Assembly (NCBI GenBank): GCA_036927565.1
Contig: JAYESD010000009.1
Location: forward strand, 167,546,929-167,610,928
DNA: 64,000 nt
From: Tuctoria greenei
Taxonomy: Eukaryota > Streptophyta > Magnoliopsida > Poales > Poaceae
Direction of reading: 5' to 3'
Part shown: one piece after another, positions 33,976-46,159 of the stretch
Layout: the number at the start of each line of letters is the position of its first letter
Numbering within the stretch: the stretch's first letter is position 1
The notes under the pieces: model-generated
Told to the model about the DNA's origin: nothing
Databases searched by the model: none
What the model saw: only the letters and a program-made list of their open reading frames with translations
Made by a program: the position numbers and the translations under genes

Positions 33976-34456
33976 GATCAGATAAGAGGCGTAAAGAACC
34001 CCAGACGGTGCGTGCTTTCCTTCTTAATTAAGCCCCCACAACGCTTGGATGGAAACCGCAGGGAAGTCGAAGATACTACTCAAAATTTCACCCTGCCGAT
34101 GACAAGAGGGCCCGGGACCACCCCGACGATCAAGTCGAGCTTCTTACCCAGGTGAACAGTTGTCATCATGGAAGACGGGCAGCCCGAAGGCGGCGGCGGC
34201 CTGACAAGGCGCGCGGAACCGATACGATTTTCGTATCGGGAACTGGCGACCTTCAATTGCGTGAGATCCGCACGCCAAAGATCTCATTTGCCGCACCCAG
34301 GACGTGCTGCGCGGCGAGGATTTAACTCCAAAACTATCGCCAACGGCACATCTGAAGACTTTTGAAGACTCGGCTCAAAAGTCGAAGGATGGACCCACCT
34401 ACGGAGGAATGACTTCACCTAAGGGGTCTTCCCCAGAGGTGGGCCCAGGGGGCCAC
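33976..34456. other. Region between the antisense ORF and LTR, with polypurine-like tract
   Basis: No gene is seen. The last bases before the LTR (GAGGTGGGCCCAGGGGGCCAC) are purine-rich and lie where a plus-strand primer tract is expected. Confidence 0.45.
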
Positions 34457-35332
34457 TGTCGGTACCCTGGGCACCGTATACCCCTTGAGATTGCAAAGAT
34501 CTTAAGGAAATGTCATCTACTTGGTTTGAAGACCTTCGGAGGCCCACATGCCAGACATAACCGGACCCGCTTCCCCAATATGGTTAGTCCCAGGGTCGCC
34601 ACGTGTACCATCAAACCGGAGCTACCGCCCACAAGGGGGAAGCTCTGGGCTATGTACCATAACGGCACCCCGGACCTAACCCCAGATCGAGGGAAGCTCC
34701 AGAACTGACACGTGTCTGCTGGCACCAAACCTATCTGTTCTCCACAGTATGCTCCGGAGCTACCACGTGTCCAACCGTCGGATCTTCAGCCTCAAACCTC
34801 CGGTAGACTCCACAACGGCTCGGATCTTCAAAGGGGAATCAAGGACTTCAAGACCCGATTAAGTGTCATTAATACTATATTGATGACACACAATCGGATG
34901 ACCTTAATTACCAGTAACGGTGCTGTCAAAGCCCGTAATTCGGTCATTAAGAGTAATTAAGCACACCAAATGTGTATCAATATAGTAACCGCCAGGGCCA
35001 CATGTCGGGCCAGGCCAACTTGTAAAGACCTGTCCTTGTACTATAAAAGGACAGGCCAACGATACATAGAGGCACTCTCACTAGACTGATCTGACCTGCT
35101 CTGATCTGATCGTGCACTCTCAACTCACGTTGAGTTCATACATCCAATACAACACCAACACACCCCGTGGAGTAGGGTATTACGCTCAGGCGGCCCGAAC
35201 CACGTAAATCTTCGTGTCTCCTGTGTCATTTTACACTTCACCTTCTTGAATCTCCGCGCGCCCACACCGAACGTCAAACTCTGCAAACACTTTAGTAGTG
35301 TCGGGAGATCTGCCGGATCAAAACCACCGACA
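34457..35332 (+). mobile_element. 3' LTR of the Tat element (876 bp)
   Basis: It starts TGTCGG and ends CCGACA, an inverted terminal pair. A TATA box (CTATAAAAGG) lies at 35041-35050, about where an LTR promoter is expected. It abuts TACGCTCC, the same R3 position as 10398 in unit 1, so the element went into R3 at that point. The 5' partner LTR is not in this unit. Confidence 0.8.
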
Positions 35333-37107
35333 TACGCTCCTCACTAGCCACGAAAACCAAACAGCAGCGACATAGTTTCCACATGAGTATATCACTCGGG
35401 GAGTCCCGAGCCTCATCGTACAACCAATAAGCATAAGCGCAGAGGTTAGTAGCTGCAAAAAACTTATATAGCAACCGTGAGCACGAAAGCTCAGCGAGAC
35501 TTAACCGTCTCACCTAAACATGAAACTCTACATGAGGGTAAAGACATAACATAGGATGGAAGATTTGCGTAACGGACTCGCCTAATTGTGGGTCCTTATT
35601 TTTCAGATTTATAGCAGCAGCTTAAACCTTGTGCGGGGCAACATCGTAACTCCACAATCAAACAAGAAATGCTTCATCGTGATGTTGCATGCCCAAGGTG
35701 GAATTTAAATTTTGTGAGCACTATATTAATACATACAACATAGCAATACCATGATAATATAATGTTCATAACAGCAACAATTAATTCTCATCTCAAGTGC
35801 AAGTATTTAACTACGTCACAACTCGGTGAACAAGTGGTACTCATAACCGTGAGGGACGGTGATTCGAACCAATGATACCCGAAAACCACGTCACGTACGC
35901 CCGTACTGGAAGTCACATCAGTGCACTCCACGGACGTCGTACGCAACCACCTTTCTCAAGTTCCGGCCAAGTTGAATAGATTCAATCGTCTAGGACAGTA
36001 TCCCCACTCACGGTGCACCCTTCCGCTGTGAAGATGTCGTGAGTGTGTTTCCGTCTACTATGATGCGGCCGAAAGCCTGAGGCGAACGAAAAAGTCTCAA
36101 CAAAAGCTTCCCAAGGTACACCGGTTTCCTGGATCCCATATATCCAGTATGACTCCAGTACAGTTCAAACTTGCTCAGCAGGGCGGCATACGGATTGGTC
36201 CTTAACCGAAACAGGCAGGGCTACGCACCCAAGACCAAGTCTTGCTGCATCCTACGCCCCTGATCGGTGTCATTTTCAGATTACTATCTCATTCTCTTTG
36301 AACCAATCCCGTGTGAAAAGGTCCTAGCCATGCGAGTAGATTCCAACTACTCGACTTCTACCAAATCCTATACAACATTTAGTATAGCATAGTCTACATG
36401 ATGACTTGACAACTAGCCAAATACTCCATGGGTTGATCTGGTCATGCAAGTGGATTTTCAATCACCTTAGCCCTAATGCACAATACCAACCCTAGACATA
36501 TGTGATAAAATCAAAATTTTGTAATAGCGCTTAAATGCAAACCGGGGCTTGCCTGGTTGCGAGATGGTGTCAGAGTTAATCTCCAGAGGTATGACTTCAA
36601 GTAGCTCCGGGGTCCTCTTGAGCTCGGCAACTAATCGGCATGCAAAGAATTATGCAAGTTAATCAATACCGGTATTATATTATAGCTCAAAGGAAAGACA
36701 ATTAAGTATATGAATTTAAGCTTAATGGTTCTGGAAATTTTACAGGGGACATTAGGTGCTATGAGGAAGATATGTACCAAAAATTGGAGATGTTCAAGGA
36801 AGCTTGTTGTCTATAAAATTCCAACAACTAAAAGCCTTCTCTGAAATTTGGTTGTAATTCTGGAGGTCTATCATGGATATCAGTGGTTGTATCATACAGA
36901 GGAGGTCTCACTGGTTCTAGGAAAAGTTGTTTCATAAATTTCTAAGCTTCCTATTGGGATATATTTAATTTAGAAGTTTGGAAAAATTTCTGAAATAGTT
37001 CTGATGTTTTTGGGCATTCTATGACCTGTTAGGAAAATCTCCATATTGAACTAGGTTATTAAAATCAAATGAAGCTGAAATTTTACAGGAATTCAGAAAC
37101 TTACTAA
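35333..37107. repeat. R3 repeat, left part (copy 2, starts at LTR border)
   Basis: This matches 10398-12173. The first 227 bp of R3 are absent because the Tat LTR and the deletion lie there. There is no coding region. Confidence 0.6.
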
Positions 37108-38544
37108 CACTACTACAAAATGCATTTTCACAGGCGTCTGCTTATTTTTTTTACAGACGGTTTGTTAAAAGTTACGCCTGTGATGTCATATGAGTTAATA
37201 ACCGTCTGTGATAATAGAATATCAGAGGCGGTCCGTAACAAACAACCGTCTGTGAAAATGTATTGATTTTCACAGACGGTCCGTAACAAAAACTGTCTGT
37301 GATAATAGTCATTATCACAGGCGGCCCGTAACAAACAACCGTATGTGAAAATATAATGATTTTCATAGGCGGTCCGTAACAAAAAAACCGCCTGTGATAA
37401 TGAAGGCTCATGATTGGTTCGCTGCTTCATCCCACGGATCGCTCTTGGACTTTATATCTCTGCCTTCCGCTACTTATCGATCCAACGACTCACAGGGAGT
37501 CATCTCTAATCTATGTGTCTATAACAACAGCAGCACCGACACCTCACGTCCTTATCCCCAATATCTCCCTCTCACCATCCATCTCTCCAACTTCTCTTTC
37601 CTTCCTCCCCAACCTTGCTCTACCGCAGCTAAGCCTCATCGCTGAAGCGTCGGCAGCCCGCTTCCACCTCCTCGCCATCCTCGCCGTCGCGGACGTCGCG
37701 CTCCTCGTCGTCGCGGCAGTTGTACTCCTCGATCGTCATGGCAGCCGTGCTGCTCATGCTTATCGCCATCGTGGCAACCACACTCCTCGTCCGCCGCGGG
37801 TGTCTCGCTCGATGCCGAGGGTCGCAGATCTAACCTTCAGTCATAGATCCAGCCACGATCGTTATTTTTGTTGTAGCATGGAAGTCGAGCTAGCACGAAG
37901 GTGGTGCTACCGAGCGCTGCGGGGAGGCATTGAAGAGCGGCTGCAACGGCAACATCTCTGTCTTCATGGTGTTGAGCTGCTGCACGTGGTGCTGCACGTG
38001 ATGGTTGTGATGGATTGTAATTTCTGCGATGTGTTGTGTTGTAATTTCTGTTATGTTTTTTTATTGCATCTCTGCAATGTAATTTTGTCTAAATCTTTTA
38101 GTCTTCTGTAGATCAAACTGTGTTAGCGCAAAGTTTGTCTAAATGTTATCATTTCTTGCCTTCTGATTACGGCAAGTCACAGGTGGTTGGCACATTCTAA
38201 AAACTGTATACGATTCTAAAAACTGTATATGATAATGTATTATCACAGGTGGTTGGCAATAAAAACAGTATGTGAAAATGCATTTTCACAGGCGGTCCGC
38301 AATTAAAAACCGCCTGTGAAAATGCATTTTCACAGGCGGTCCGTAATAAAAACCGCCTGTGAAAATGCATTTTCACAGGCGGTCAGCAATAAAAACCGCC
38401 TGTGAAAATGCATTTGTACAGGCGGATTCTTTCCCCACCTGTGCTAATCGATCATTTTCACAGGCTCTTCGTTACAGGCGATTTTCAAAACCGTATGTGA
38501 TAATATATTTAGAGCCGCCTGTGATGAAGACTTTTGTAGTAGTG
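37108..38544 (+). mobile_element. Non-autonomous CACTA element 2 (1437 bp), right flank changed
   Basis: The terminal repeats are the same as in CACTA 1. The left flank is TAA of R3 (37105-37107) as in the other copies. The right flank is not TAA: it reads ACAGGATGC and continues as Tat integrase. One hairpin module of the right array (CGGTTCGCAATTAAAAACCG) present in CACTA 1 and 3 is missing. It is more diverged from 1 and 3 than they are from each other. Confidence 0.9.
37410..38111 (+). CDS. 233-codon open frame inside CACTA 2, unknown
   Basis: Same frame and length as in CACTA 1, with more than ten amino-acid differences and no stop. Product unrecognised. Confidence 0.25.
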   Translation: MIGSLLHPTDRSWTLYLCLPLLIDPTTHRESSLIYVSITTAAPTPHVLIPNISLSPSISPTSLSFLPNLALPQLSLIAEASAARFHLLAILAVADVALLVVAAVVLLDRHGSRAAHAYRHRGNHTPRPPRVSRSMPRVADLTFSHRSSHDRYFCCSMEVELARRWCYRALRGGIEERLQRQHLCLHGVELLHVVLHVMVVMDCNFCDVLCCNFCYVFLLHLCNVILSKSFSLL

Positions 38545-39459
38545 ACAGGATGCAACTGAGCTGGTGAAGAAATGCGAAACATGCCAATTTCATGCAAAAC
38601 AAATTCACACACCGGCTCAGCCTCTACAAATGATACCTCCTACATGGCCCTTCACCGTGTGGGGGATGGACATCTTGGGACCTTTCCCAAGAGCCGTCGG
38701 AGGTTACAAGTTCCTGTATGTCGCCATTGACAAGTTCACCAAGTGGCCGAAAGCAACTCCAGTTGTGACAATAAACAAGCAATCTGCTATCAACTTTTTG
38801 CAGTCCATTGTATGCAGATTTGGAGTCCCAAACAAAATCATTACTGATAACGGGACCCAATTCACAAGCTCTGCATTTCAAGGATATTGCGAAGACCTCG
38901 GCATTCAAGTTTGCTACGCCTCCGTAGCTCACCCGACAAGCAATGGCCAGGCCGAGAGAGCAAATGCTGAAATCCTTAAAGGACTCAAAACGCGCACCTA
39001 TGAGCGCTTGAAAAAACATGGAGCCAACTGGATTGAAGAGCTTCCGCCCACTCTATGGGCCAACAGGACAACTCCAAACCGGTCAACTGGAGAGACACCC
39101 TTCTTCCTGGTTTACGGAGCTGAAGCAATCCTTCCTCCAGAGATCACCTTGGGGTCACTCCGGGTCCGGACCTTCGACGAAGCCACGCAGGACCAGCTCC
39201 GGCGTGAAGACCTAGACCTCCTTGAGGAGGGAAGGTGCCAAGCAGCTGTTTGGAATGCCCGATACCGCCAAGCCCTTGCGATCTGATGCTACGGAGAATA
39301 CAATCCAGAGAAGGGTTAAACAAACTGTCCCCCAGCTGGGAGGGACCCTTCCGAGTGATTAAAGTATCCCGTCCCGGAAGCGTTCGCTTGGCCACCGAGG
39401 ATGGGACACCTCTCCCAAATCCTTGGAACATTGAGCACCTCCGTAAGTTCTACACTTAA
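38545..39459 (+). pseudogene. Tat integrase fragment (copy 2), starts at the CACTA border
   Basis: The fragment begins inside the zinc-binding region (KKCETCQFHAK) and keeps the catalytic core WGMDILG, TDNGTQF and NGQAERAN in one open frame (38564-39286). Unlike copy 1 it has CAG, not TAG, at 38801, and an unshifted C-terminal part (THANWIEE-like region through FFLVYGAEAILPPE). A deletion of roughly 60 bp near 39277, with GCGATCTG at the join, removes the linker and brings a stop; the last part (WEGPFRVIKVS) is in another frame. Confidence 0.85.
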
Positions 39460-40775
39460 TATCACGGAGGTGAGTCTGTAGTAACTTGAGGTGTATGTTA
39501 TAGAGTCATTGTACAGAGTCGGGTAGTTCCTCCGGGAGAACAGCCGGACCTTTCCCGAAAGGTCCGCAAAGTTCATGCAACACTTGTCACAGTCTCAGGA
39601 CTAAAAGTGTGGCTAGCTACCCTGGGTCAAACGAGAAATGAAACACGCTTAGCCCTGTTCCGTACCCTAAGGGTGTACTTGTTTCCCCTGTACCCCGGAC
39701 CTAAAATGAAAGACATCTTCATGTGAAACAGACTCCACGTGCATTTATTTTGTACAGGCTCAACATTTTTTATTTTTCTCTTTCTTGTCTATAACAAAGT
39801 TGTGCAATTCTTAAGAAATTTTAGTTCGACCAGTTCATGTACAATTCGAGCTGTATTGTCAATTCTTCTGGATTCGAATATTATTCATGGCCCACTCGCC
39901 TGAATGCCGCCAAGCCAATCTAGGGTCGGAGTGTGCTATCGACTTAGTCTGGTCAAGCACCCTAAGTACGCCACTCTACCTACACCCTGACAGGCCGAAG
40001 TAAGGCGGTCCAAGTACAATTGGATCCGGAAGAAAGAAGGCAATGCATTCGGTTGTATCCAGAATTGTGTTTGACCTAAAATTTTCTTGGGAATCGTAAA
40101 CCGCGATGAAGTTATAGGCAAGGATCGAATTTTACTATTTTTCTTGGCTTCAGTGTGCAGGAAAAATAAAGAATCCACGTTGATGGAGAAAAGCCGGAGC
40201 TAACAAAGCTCCGACTCCCCCTAGGTGGCTTGTAATCGATGTTAAACATTGAAAACAAGCATCACTGGAGCAACCAAGCTCCGGTAAAGCTAGGGGGGCC
40301 AGCCGTCGACGTAGAATAAAAGATGGTGAGAAGACTCCACAAACGGAGTCTGCTGCCGACAAACTAAGCGTTAGCAATGGTCACTGCCGGAGCTACTAAG
40401 CTCCGGCACCCCGGAGGGCTAACTATCGATGCTCTACGCGTTGATAGGAACTACTGCCGGAGCTACTGAGCTCCAACGGTAGCCAATGCCGGAGCTTCTA
40501 AGCTCCAACAACCTCAGGGGGCCTTCACTATCGAAGACTTCAGACCTACACTCTACATGTTCGAAGCAAACGAGTCTTCAACAAAACACAATATCCTCTT
40601 GGTACATGTTCACAATCAAATTGTGTACATCTACCAGGGGGCCAAGTGAAGACAAAAGCGTTGAAGACAAAAAATGGAATTCACAAAAAAATTGGATTTC
40701 ATTCATCTGGAGACAAGGGATTACAAAATTGGGGAAGAAAAAGAGAGAATACAAGTGGGAGCTACAGAGATGGTC
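39460..40775. other. Tat spacer with palindrome cluster (copy 2)
   Basis: A copy of 29092-30426. Palindromes lie at 40194-40507, and two have lost pairing through single changes (CTCCAAC for CTCCGAC). No gene is seen. Confidence 0.6.
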
Positions 40776-43700
40776 CTAAATCCTATGGAAGAACTGGGCG
40801 ACCTTCTGAGCAACCTCCGACACGTTGGCTCGGGTGGCTTCACCTTCTCCTTCGACGGGACCTTCAAGCACCGGGTCCAGAGGGAATTGGGGATCTCGGC
40901 TGGTGTAGCACGTCAGCACATACTCTGCGACATTCTTCGCCAGGGACTGCACTTCAACCTCCAACTGGTCCGCGATGACGTCACCCACATTGGAGAGTTT
41001 GCCACCCACTGAGCTCAACGCCTGCAATGCCAGGTCCGGCTCCGGCTCCGGATCATTCGGATGCACGGGACTGAAGCCCATCGGTGTCAGCGTGTAGTTG
41101 GCTTTGCTCAGGAGCTCCCAAACCTGTTGGGAGTCCGCAACCCTCAAGCCCTTCAGTTCCTCCAAGGATCTTTTGGCCGCCGCCAGTTCAGAATTCTCGC
41201 GAGCAAGGCGCTCAACCTCTTTGGAATTTTGCTGAATCTTTTCAGCAACCTGCTTCTCGAGTTTTCCGAGCTCCTCCTCCCGGAGGTAGATCTTGTTCCG
41301 GTTGTCAACCAGGTCCTTCTCCCTACCCCTAACTTTCTTCTCCCTGGCAGCGATGGCACACTCTTGCTGGTAGAGTTCTTGCCCTCGCACCCAGGCCTTC
41401 TCCTCCTCCTCAACGCAACGCTCCTCCAATTTCTTGGCGTGTTCCTCAAGGCCCTTGTCAGCCACAGCCACCTTTTCGGCGAGCTCCTCTTCCCTCTTCA
41501 TGACGTCATCCCGCAGCTCTAGGAGTTTCTGCTCTTCGTCTTCAAGCCTCTTCTCCCTCTCCTCAAGTGCCTCCCGGCGCTTGATGAGAGTAGTGTTAAT
41601 GGCTTCAAGCCTTTCTTGGCGATCATCAGCCGCACTATTAGCTGCCTTGGTCTGCTCATAAATGGCCCGAGATTGAGCGTCGAGGGCACGAGTCAAGCTC
41701 TCCCTATCATCCAATAATTTGCCCCAGTACTCCAGGCGGACCTTCTCCTGTTTGATCCACTCCTTGTCGTCTGCCAGCCTCGACTGCGCCAGCTTGGTCT
41801 TGAAGTAGAGACGATTACGCCACTGCCTAAGGGTTTGGCGCTCCTCTTCAAGAGCCTTGCTGTCGTGGTAGAATGCCACATGGACTTGACGCAGATTGGA
41901 GCAAGCGTTGTCAATAGACAACGATAGGGGAATAGGGTCCGGACCTGCTGGGGTCTCCTCCGCTGGTTCCAGTGGGTTCTCGCTTACAAAAATTTGGTCC
42001 CACTCCACAAGAGTGGTCCCTTGAGCCTCCACGGCACTAGGGCCATCCTCCGAGATAGCCTCAGTCGCCCCTGAGGAGGGTCCCACAGAAGAAGTTCCGA
42101 CCTCCGGAAGTGGTTCCGAAGGCCCTGCCGCCAGGTCTTCATTTGCCCCCTCAGGCAGGGGGCCAGCGACTTCATGTGGGCACCCTGGCCCAGCAGCGGG
42201 CAACTCTGCCGTCATCACTTCCGGAGCAGGGGCAACTTCAGGCTCCGGCCTGGGCTCCTCCTACGCTGGTGACTCGGGTGTTGGCACCTCAACCACCATG
42301 AGTTCGAGTGCTGATGCCTCTGCAACAACCGGCCTTGAGGCCGGAGCTTCAACCGCAATCGACTCTGCAGCCGAAGCTTCAGTGGCAACCGGCTCTGAGG
42401 CCGGAGCTTCGGAGGTAGCCGGCTGAACCGCCAGGACTTCCTCAACATCCGGCTCGCTCGCTGGGACTTCAATAACATCCGGATCAACCGCCGGGGCTTC
42501 GACAATTTCTGGCTCTAGGGCCAGAATCAATGCTTCCTCCGGCTCAACGGCCGGAGCTTCCATCCTCTCAGCATCAAGACCCGGGGCTTCAACCTCCGGG
42601 GCAGGTGCCGCTGGCGCATCTTCTCTCCCGTGGTCCGACGCTACCATGGGAGTGTCGGGGGATGAGTCAAGGTCCATGACCATGACAGCTGGCACCGGAG
42701 CTGCCGCAGCTTCAGCCACCACTTGGGGCGGCACCGGGACAGGAGCATAAGCCTCCGCCCTCACAGCTTCAGCTGCTGTGGCTGACGGTAGAGCCTCACT
42801 CCTCTTCTTGGGGACGCTGCAGATGATGGATGAAGAAACTTAAAAAAAACAATTACTACAACAAAACAACTGTCTGAGGTAAAGATTAAAAACTACCTCG
42901 GAAGGCTTCTGCACCAGCTTGCACGAAATCTCTTTCTCGGGTGTTCTGTGCTGACCATAGCCGCCGCCGGCGTGGTAGTTTTGGAAGGCCTCCCGGAACT
43001 TGTTGCAGCCGCGGGCGTTTCCTTAGTCGAGGCCCCCCTCGACCGGGAAGGACCTCCAGACCCAGAGGCCTCAACTGGCCCTGGTGCTGGAGTCACATGC
43101 CCGGAGCTTGCACCCCGGGAAGACGCTGCTGCAGGTACAGTCATCGTAGTTGTAGAAGACCTCCCCCTCCGGGGAGAAGGAGCTGCTGCAGAGGATGCAG
43201 GCCTGACGGACCTTCCGTCGGCATGCTTCATCTTCCTCTTCCGGCTCGAGGGTTCGTCCGCCAGCTCCTTGCCCTTGCCGACGACTTCGGTCCTTGGCTT
43301 CGGGGCAGGGTCGGAGCCACCTTCAGAAGCCCCAGGGATCACCACCCTGGAGGTCGATCTTCTCTCGACGACACCTAGGTCGTCAAGCACCGGCATCGTC
43401 CGCCGGAGCTCCCTGCTGAACTCTACTTCCACGTTCAGGGGGAGGAAAGCTGGTGGCGGGGTTAAGTCATCACCCGCAATGTCGATGTCGTGCTGGAACT
43501 TCTTGAGATGAAACTCCAAGGTCGCCCCCTCCATGTTGGACTTCAGCCCGGTCACGACCCGGTCGTCGTCCATCACACTGTTGAGGGCCCAAGCGAGTTT
43601 TTCTCTCATCTTCAGCGGTGCCCACCTGTTGACCAGGAAATTGCAAAATACCCCCTGAGGAGTTAATCCTCCCTTCACACACTAGCGGATCCTGGTCAGA

Positions 43701-44210
43701 GCAGGGTTGAAGGCATCCGACAACACCGGAGCTTCACTCCAGACTGCAGTGTCGATGTTGGGGAGGCCTTCGGGCAGCTCCATCTTCTCGTGCTCCTCCA
43801 CCCGGATGACTATCCAATCCTTCTTCCAATCATCCCACTTTCCAAAGGGAAACGATCGGAGGTACTTGAATGGGCACTTCTTGCGCTTCACGAAGTAGTA
43901 GAATACAAGGTACTCATTAATCCTACCGGTGGTATAGACGGTGAAGAAGGTCCGGAAAAGCTCAATGCAGGGGGGATGCCCACCCACATTTCGCAGAAGT
44001 GGACGAAGACAGACACTAGAAGAATGGAGTGGGGGCCAAGGTGGTACAGCTGCAAACCATAGAAGTCTAGCAGCATCAAGAAAAAGGAGGAAAAAGGTGG
44101 GATCAACCCCACCATGGCGTACGAAGAGAAGTACACCATCTCGCCGGCGTGCTCCTTCTCAAACGGGAGCTCTCCCCCAGCGCGGACCAGACGGTTGAAG
44201 AAGTCCAGGG
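40776..44210 (-). pseudogene. Antisense extra ORF of the Tat element, copy 2
   Basis: Read on the minus strand. The coiled-coil part is longer and unbroken here (42218-40776, 480 codons), since both stops of copy 1 are glutamine codons. The Pro/Glu repeat block (42764-42261) ends in a GAG-to-TAG change near 42257. The probable intron is 42817-42896. A CAG-to-TAG change near 43682 splits the middle block. The frame break in the G run near 43976 is shared with copy 1. The N-terminus is cut at about 44210 by a deletion that joins it to the LTR. Confidence 0.7.
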
Positions 44211-44383
44211 ACACCCCATGGAGTAGGGAATTATGCTCAGGCGGCCCGAACCACGTAAATCTTCGTGTCTCCTGTGTCATTTTACACTTCACCTTCTTGA
44301 ATCTCCGCGCGCCCACACCAAACTTCAAACTCCGCAAACACTTTAGTAGTGTCGGGAGATCTGCTGGATCAAAACCACCGACA
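44211..44383 (+). mobile_element. Tat LTR remnant (last 173 bp)
   Basis: This matches 35160-35332 without indels and ends CCGACA next to TACGCTCC of R3. The deletion of about 1.3 kb that made it joins the antisense ORF to the LTR at a shared CACCCC(A/G)TG. Confidence 0.8.
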
Positions 44384-46159
44384 TACGCTCCTCACTAGCC
44401 ACGAAAACCAAACAGCAGCGACATAGTTTCCACATGAGTATATCACTCGGGGAGTCCCGAGCCTCATCGGACAACCAATAAGCATAAGCACAGAGGTTAG
44501 TACCTGCAAAAAAACTTATATAGCAACCGTGAGCACGAAGGCTCAGCAAGACTTAACCGTCTCACCTAAACATGAAACTCTACATGAGGGTAAAGACATA
44601 ACATAGGATGGAAGATTTGCGTAATGGACTCGCCTAATTGTGGGTCCTTATTTTTCAGATTTATAGCAGCAGCTTAAACCTTGTGCGGGGCAACATCGTA
44701 ACTCCACAATCAAACAAGAAACGCTTCATCATGATGTTGCATGCCCAAGGTGGAATTTAAATTTTGTGAGCACTATACTAATACATACAACATAGCAATA
44801 CCATGATAATATAATGTTCATAACAGCAACAATTAATTCTCATCTCAAGTGCAAGTATTTAACTACGTCACAACTCGGTAAACAAGTGGTACTCATAACC
44901 GTGAGGGACGGTGATTCGAATCAATGATACCCGAAAATCACGTCACGTACGCCCGTACTGGAAGTCACATCAGTGCACTCCACGGACGTCGTACGCAACC
45001 ACCTTTCTCAAGTTCCGGCCAAGTTGAATCGATTCAATCGTCTAGGACAGTATCCCCACTCACGGTGCACCCTTCCGCTGTGAAGATGTCGTGAGCGTGT
45101 TTCCGTCTACTATGCTGCGGCCGAAAGCCTGAGGCGAACGAAAAAGTTTCAACAAAAGCTTCCCAAGGTACACCGGTTTCCTGGATCCCATATATCCAGT
45201 ATGACTCCAGTACAGTTCAAACTTGCTCAGTAGGGCGGCATACGGATCGGTCCTTAACCGACACAGGCAGGGCTACGCACCCAAGACCAAGTCTTGCTGC
45301 ATCCTACGCCCCTGACCGGTCTCATTTTCAGATTACTATCTCATTCTATTTGAACCAATCCCGTGTGAAAAGGTCCTATCCATGCGAGTAGATTCCAACT
45401 ACTCGACTTCTACCAAATCCTATACAACATTTAGCATAGCATAGTCTACATGATGACTTGACAACTAGCCAAATACTCCATGGGTTGATCTGGTCATGCA
45501 AGTGGATTTTCAATAACCTTAGCCCTAATGCACAATACCAACCCTAGACATATGTGATAAAATCAAAATTTTGTAGTAGCGCATAAATGCATACCGGGGC
45601 TTGCCTGGTTGCGAGATGGTGTCAGAGTTAATCTCCAGAGGTATGACTTCAAGTAGCTCCGGGGTCCTCTTGAGCTCGGCAACTAATCGGTATGCAAAGA
45701 ATTATGCAAGCTAATCAATACCGGTATTATATTATAGTTCAAAGGAAAGACAATTAAGTATATGAATTTAAGCTTAATGGTTCTGGAAATTTTACAGGGG
45801 ACATTAGGTGCTATGAGGAAGATATGTACCAAAAATTGGAGATGTTCAAGGAAGCTTGTTGTCTATAAAATTCCAACAACTAAAAGCCTTCTCTGAATTT
45901 TGGTTGTAATTCTGGAGGTCTATCATGGATATCAGTGGTTGTATCATACAAAGGAGGTCTCACTGGTTCTAGGAAAACTTGTTTCATAAATTTCTAAGTT
46001 TCCTATTGGGATATATTGAATTTAGAAGTTTGGAAAAATTTCTGAAATAGTTCTGATGTTTTTGGGCATTCTATGACCTGTTAGGAAAATCTCCATATTG
46101 AACTAGGTTATTAAAGTCAAATGAAGCTGAAATTTTACAGTAATTTAGAAACTTACTAA
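44384..46159. repeat. R3 repeat, left part (copy 3)
   Basis: This matches 35333-37107 and starts at the same LTR border. There is no coding region. Confidence 0.6.

Noticed and set aside
26366..38544. A 12.2-kb composite transposon bounded by CACTA ends with ACA on both outer sides
   Set aside because: The right flank beyond ACA is Tat integrase, not the rest of the F-box gene (AGGCCTGCC), and the two ends belong to diverged CACTA types. A three-base match can be chance.
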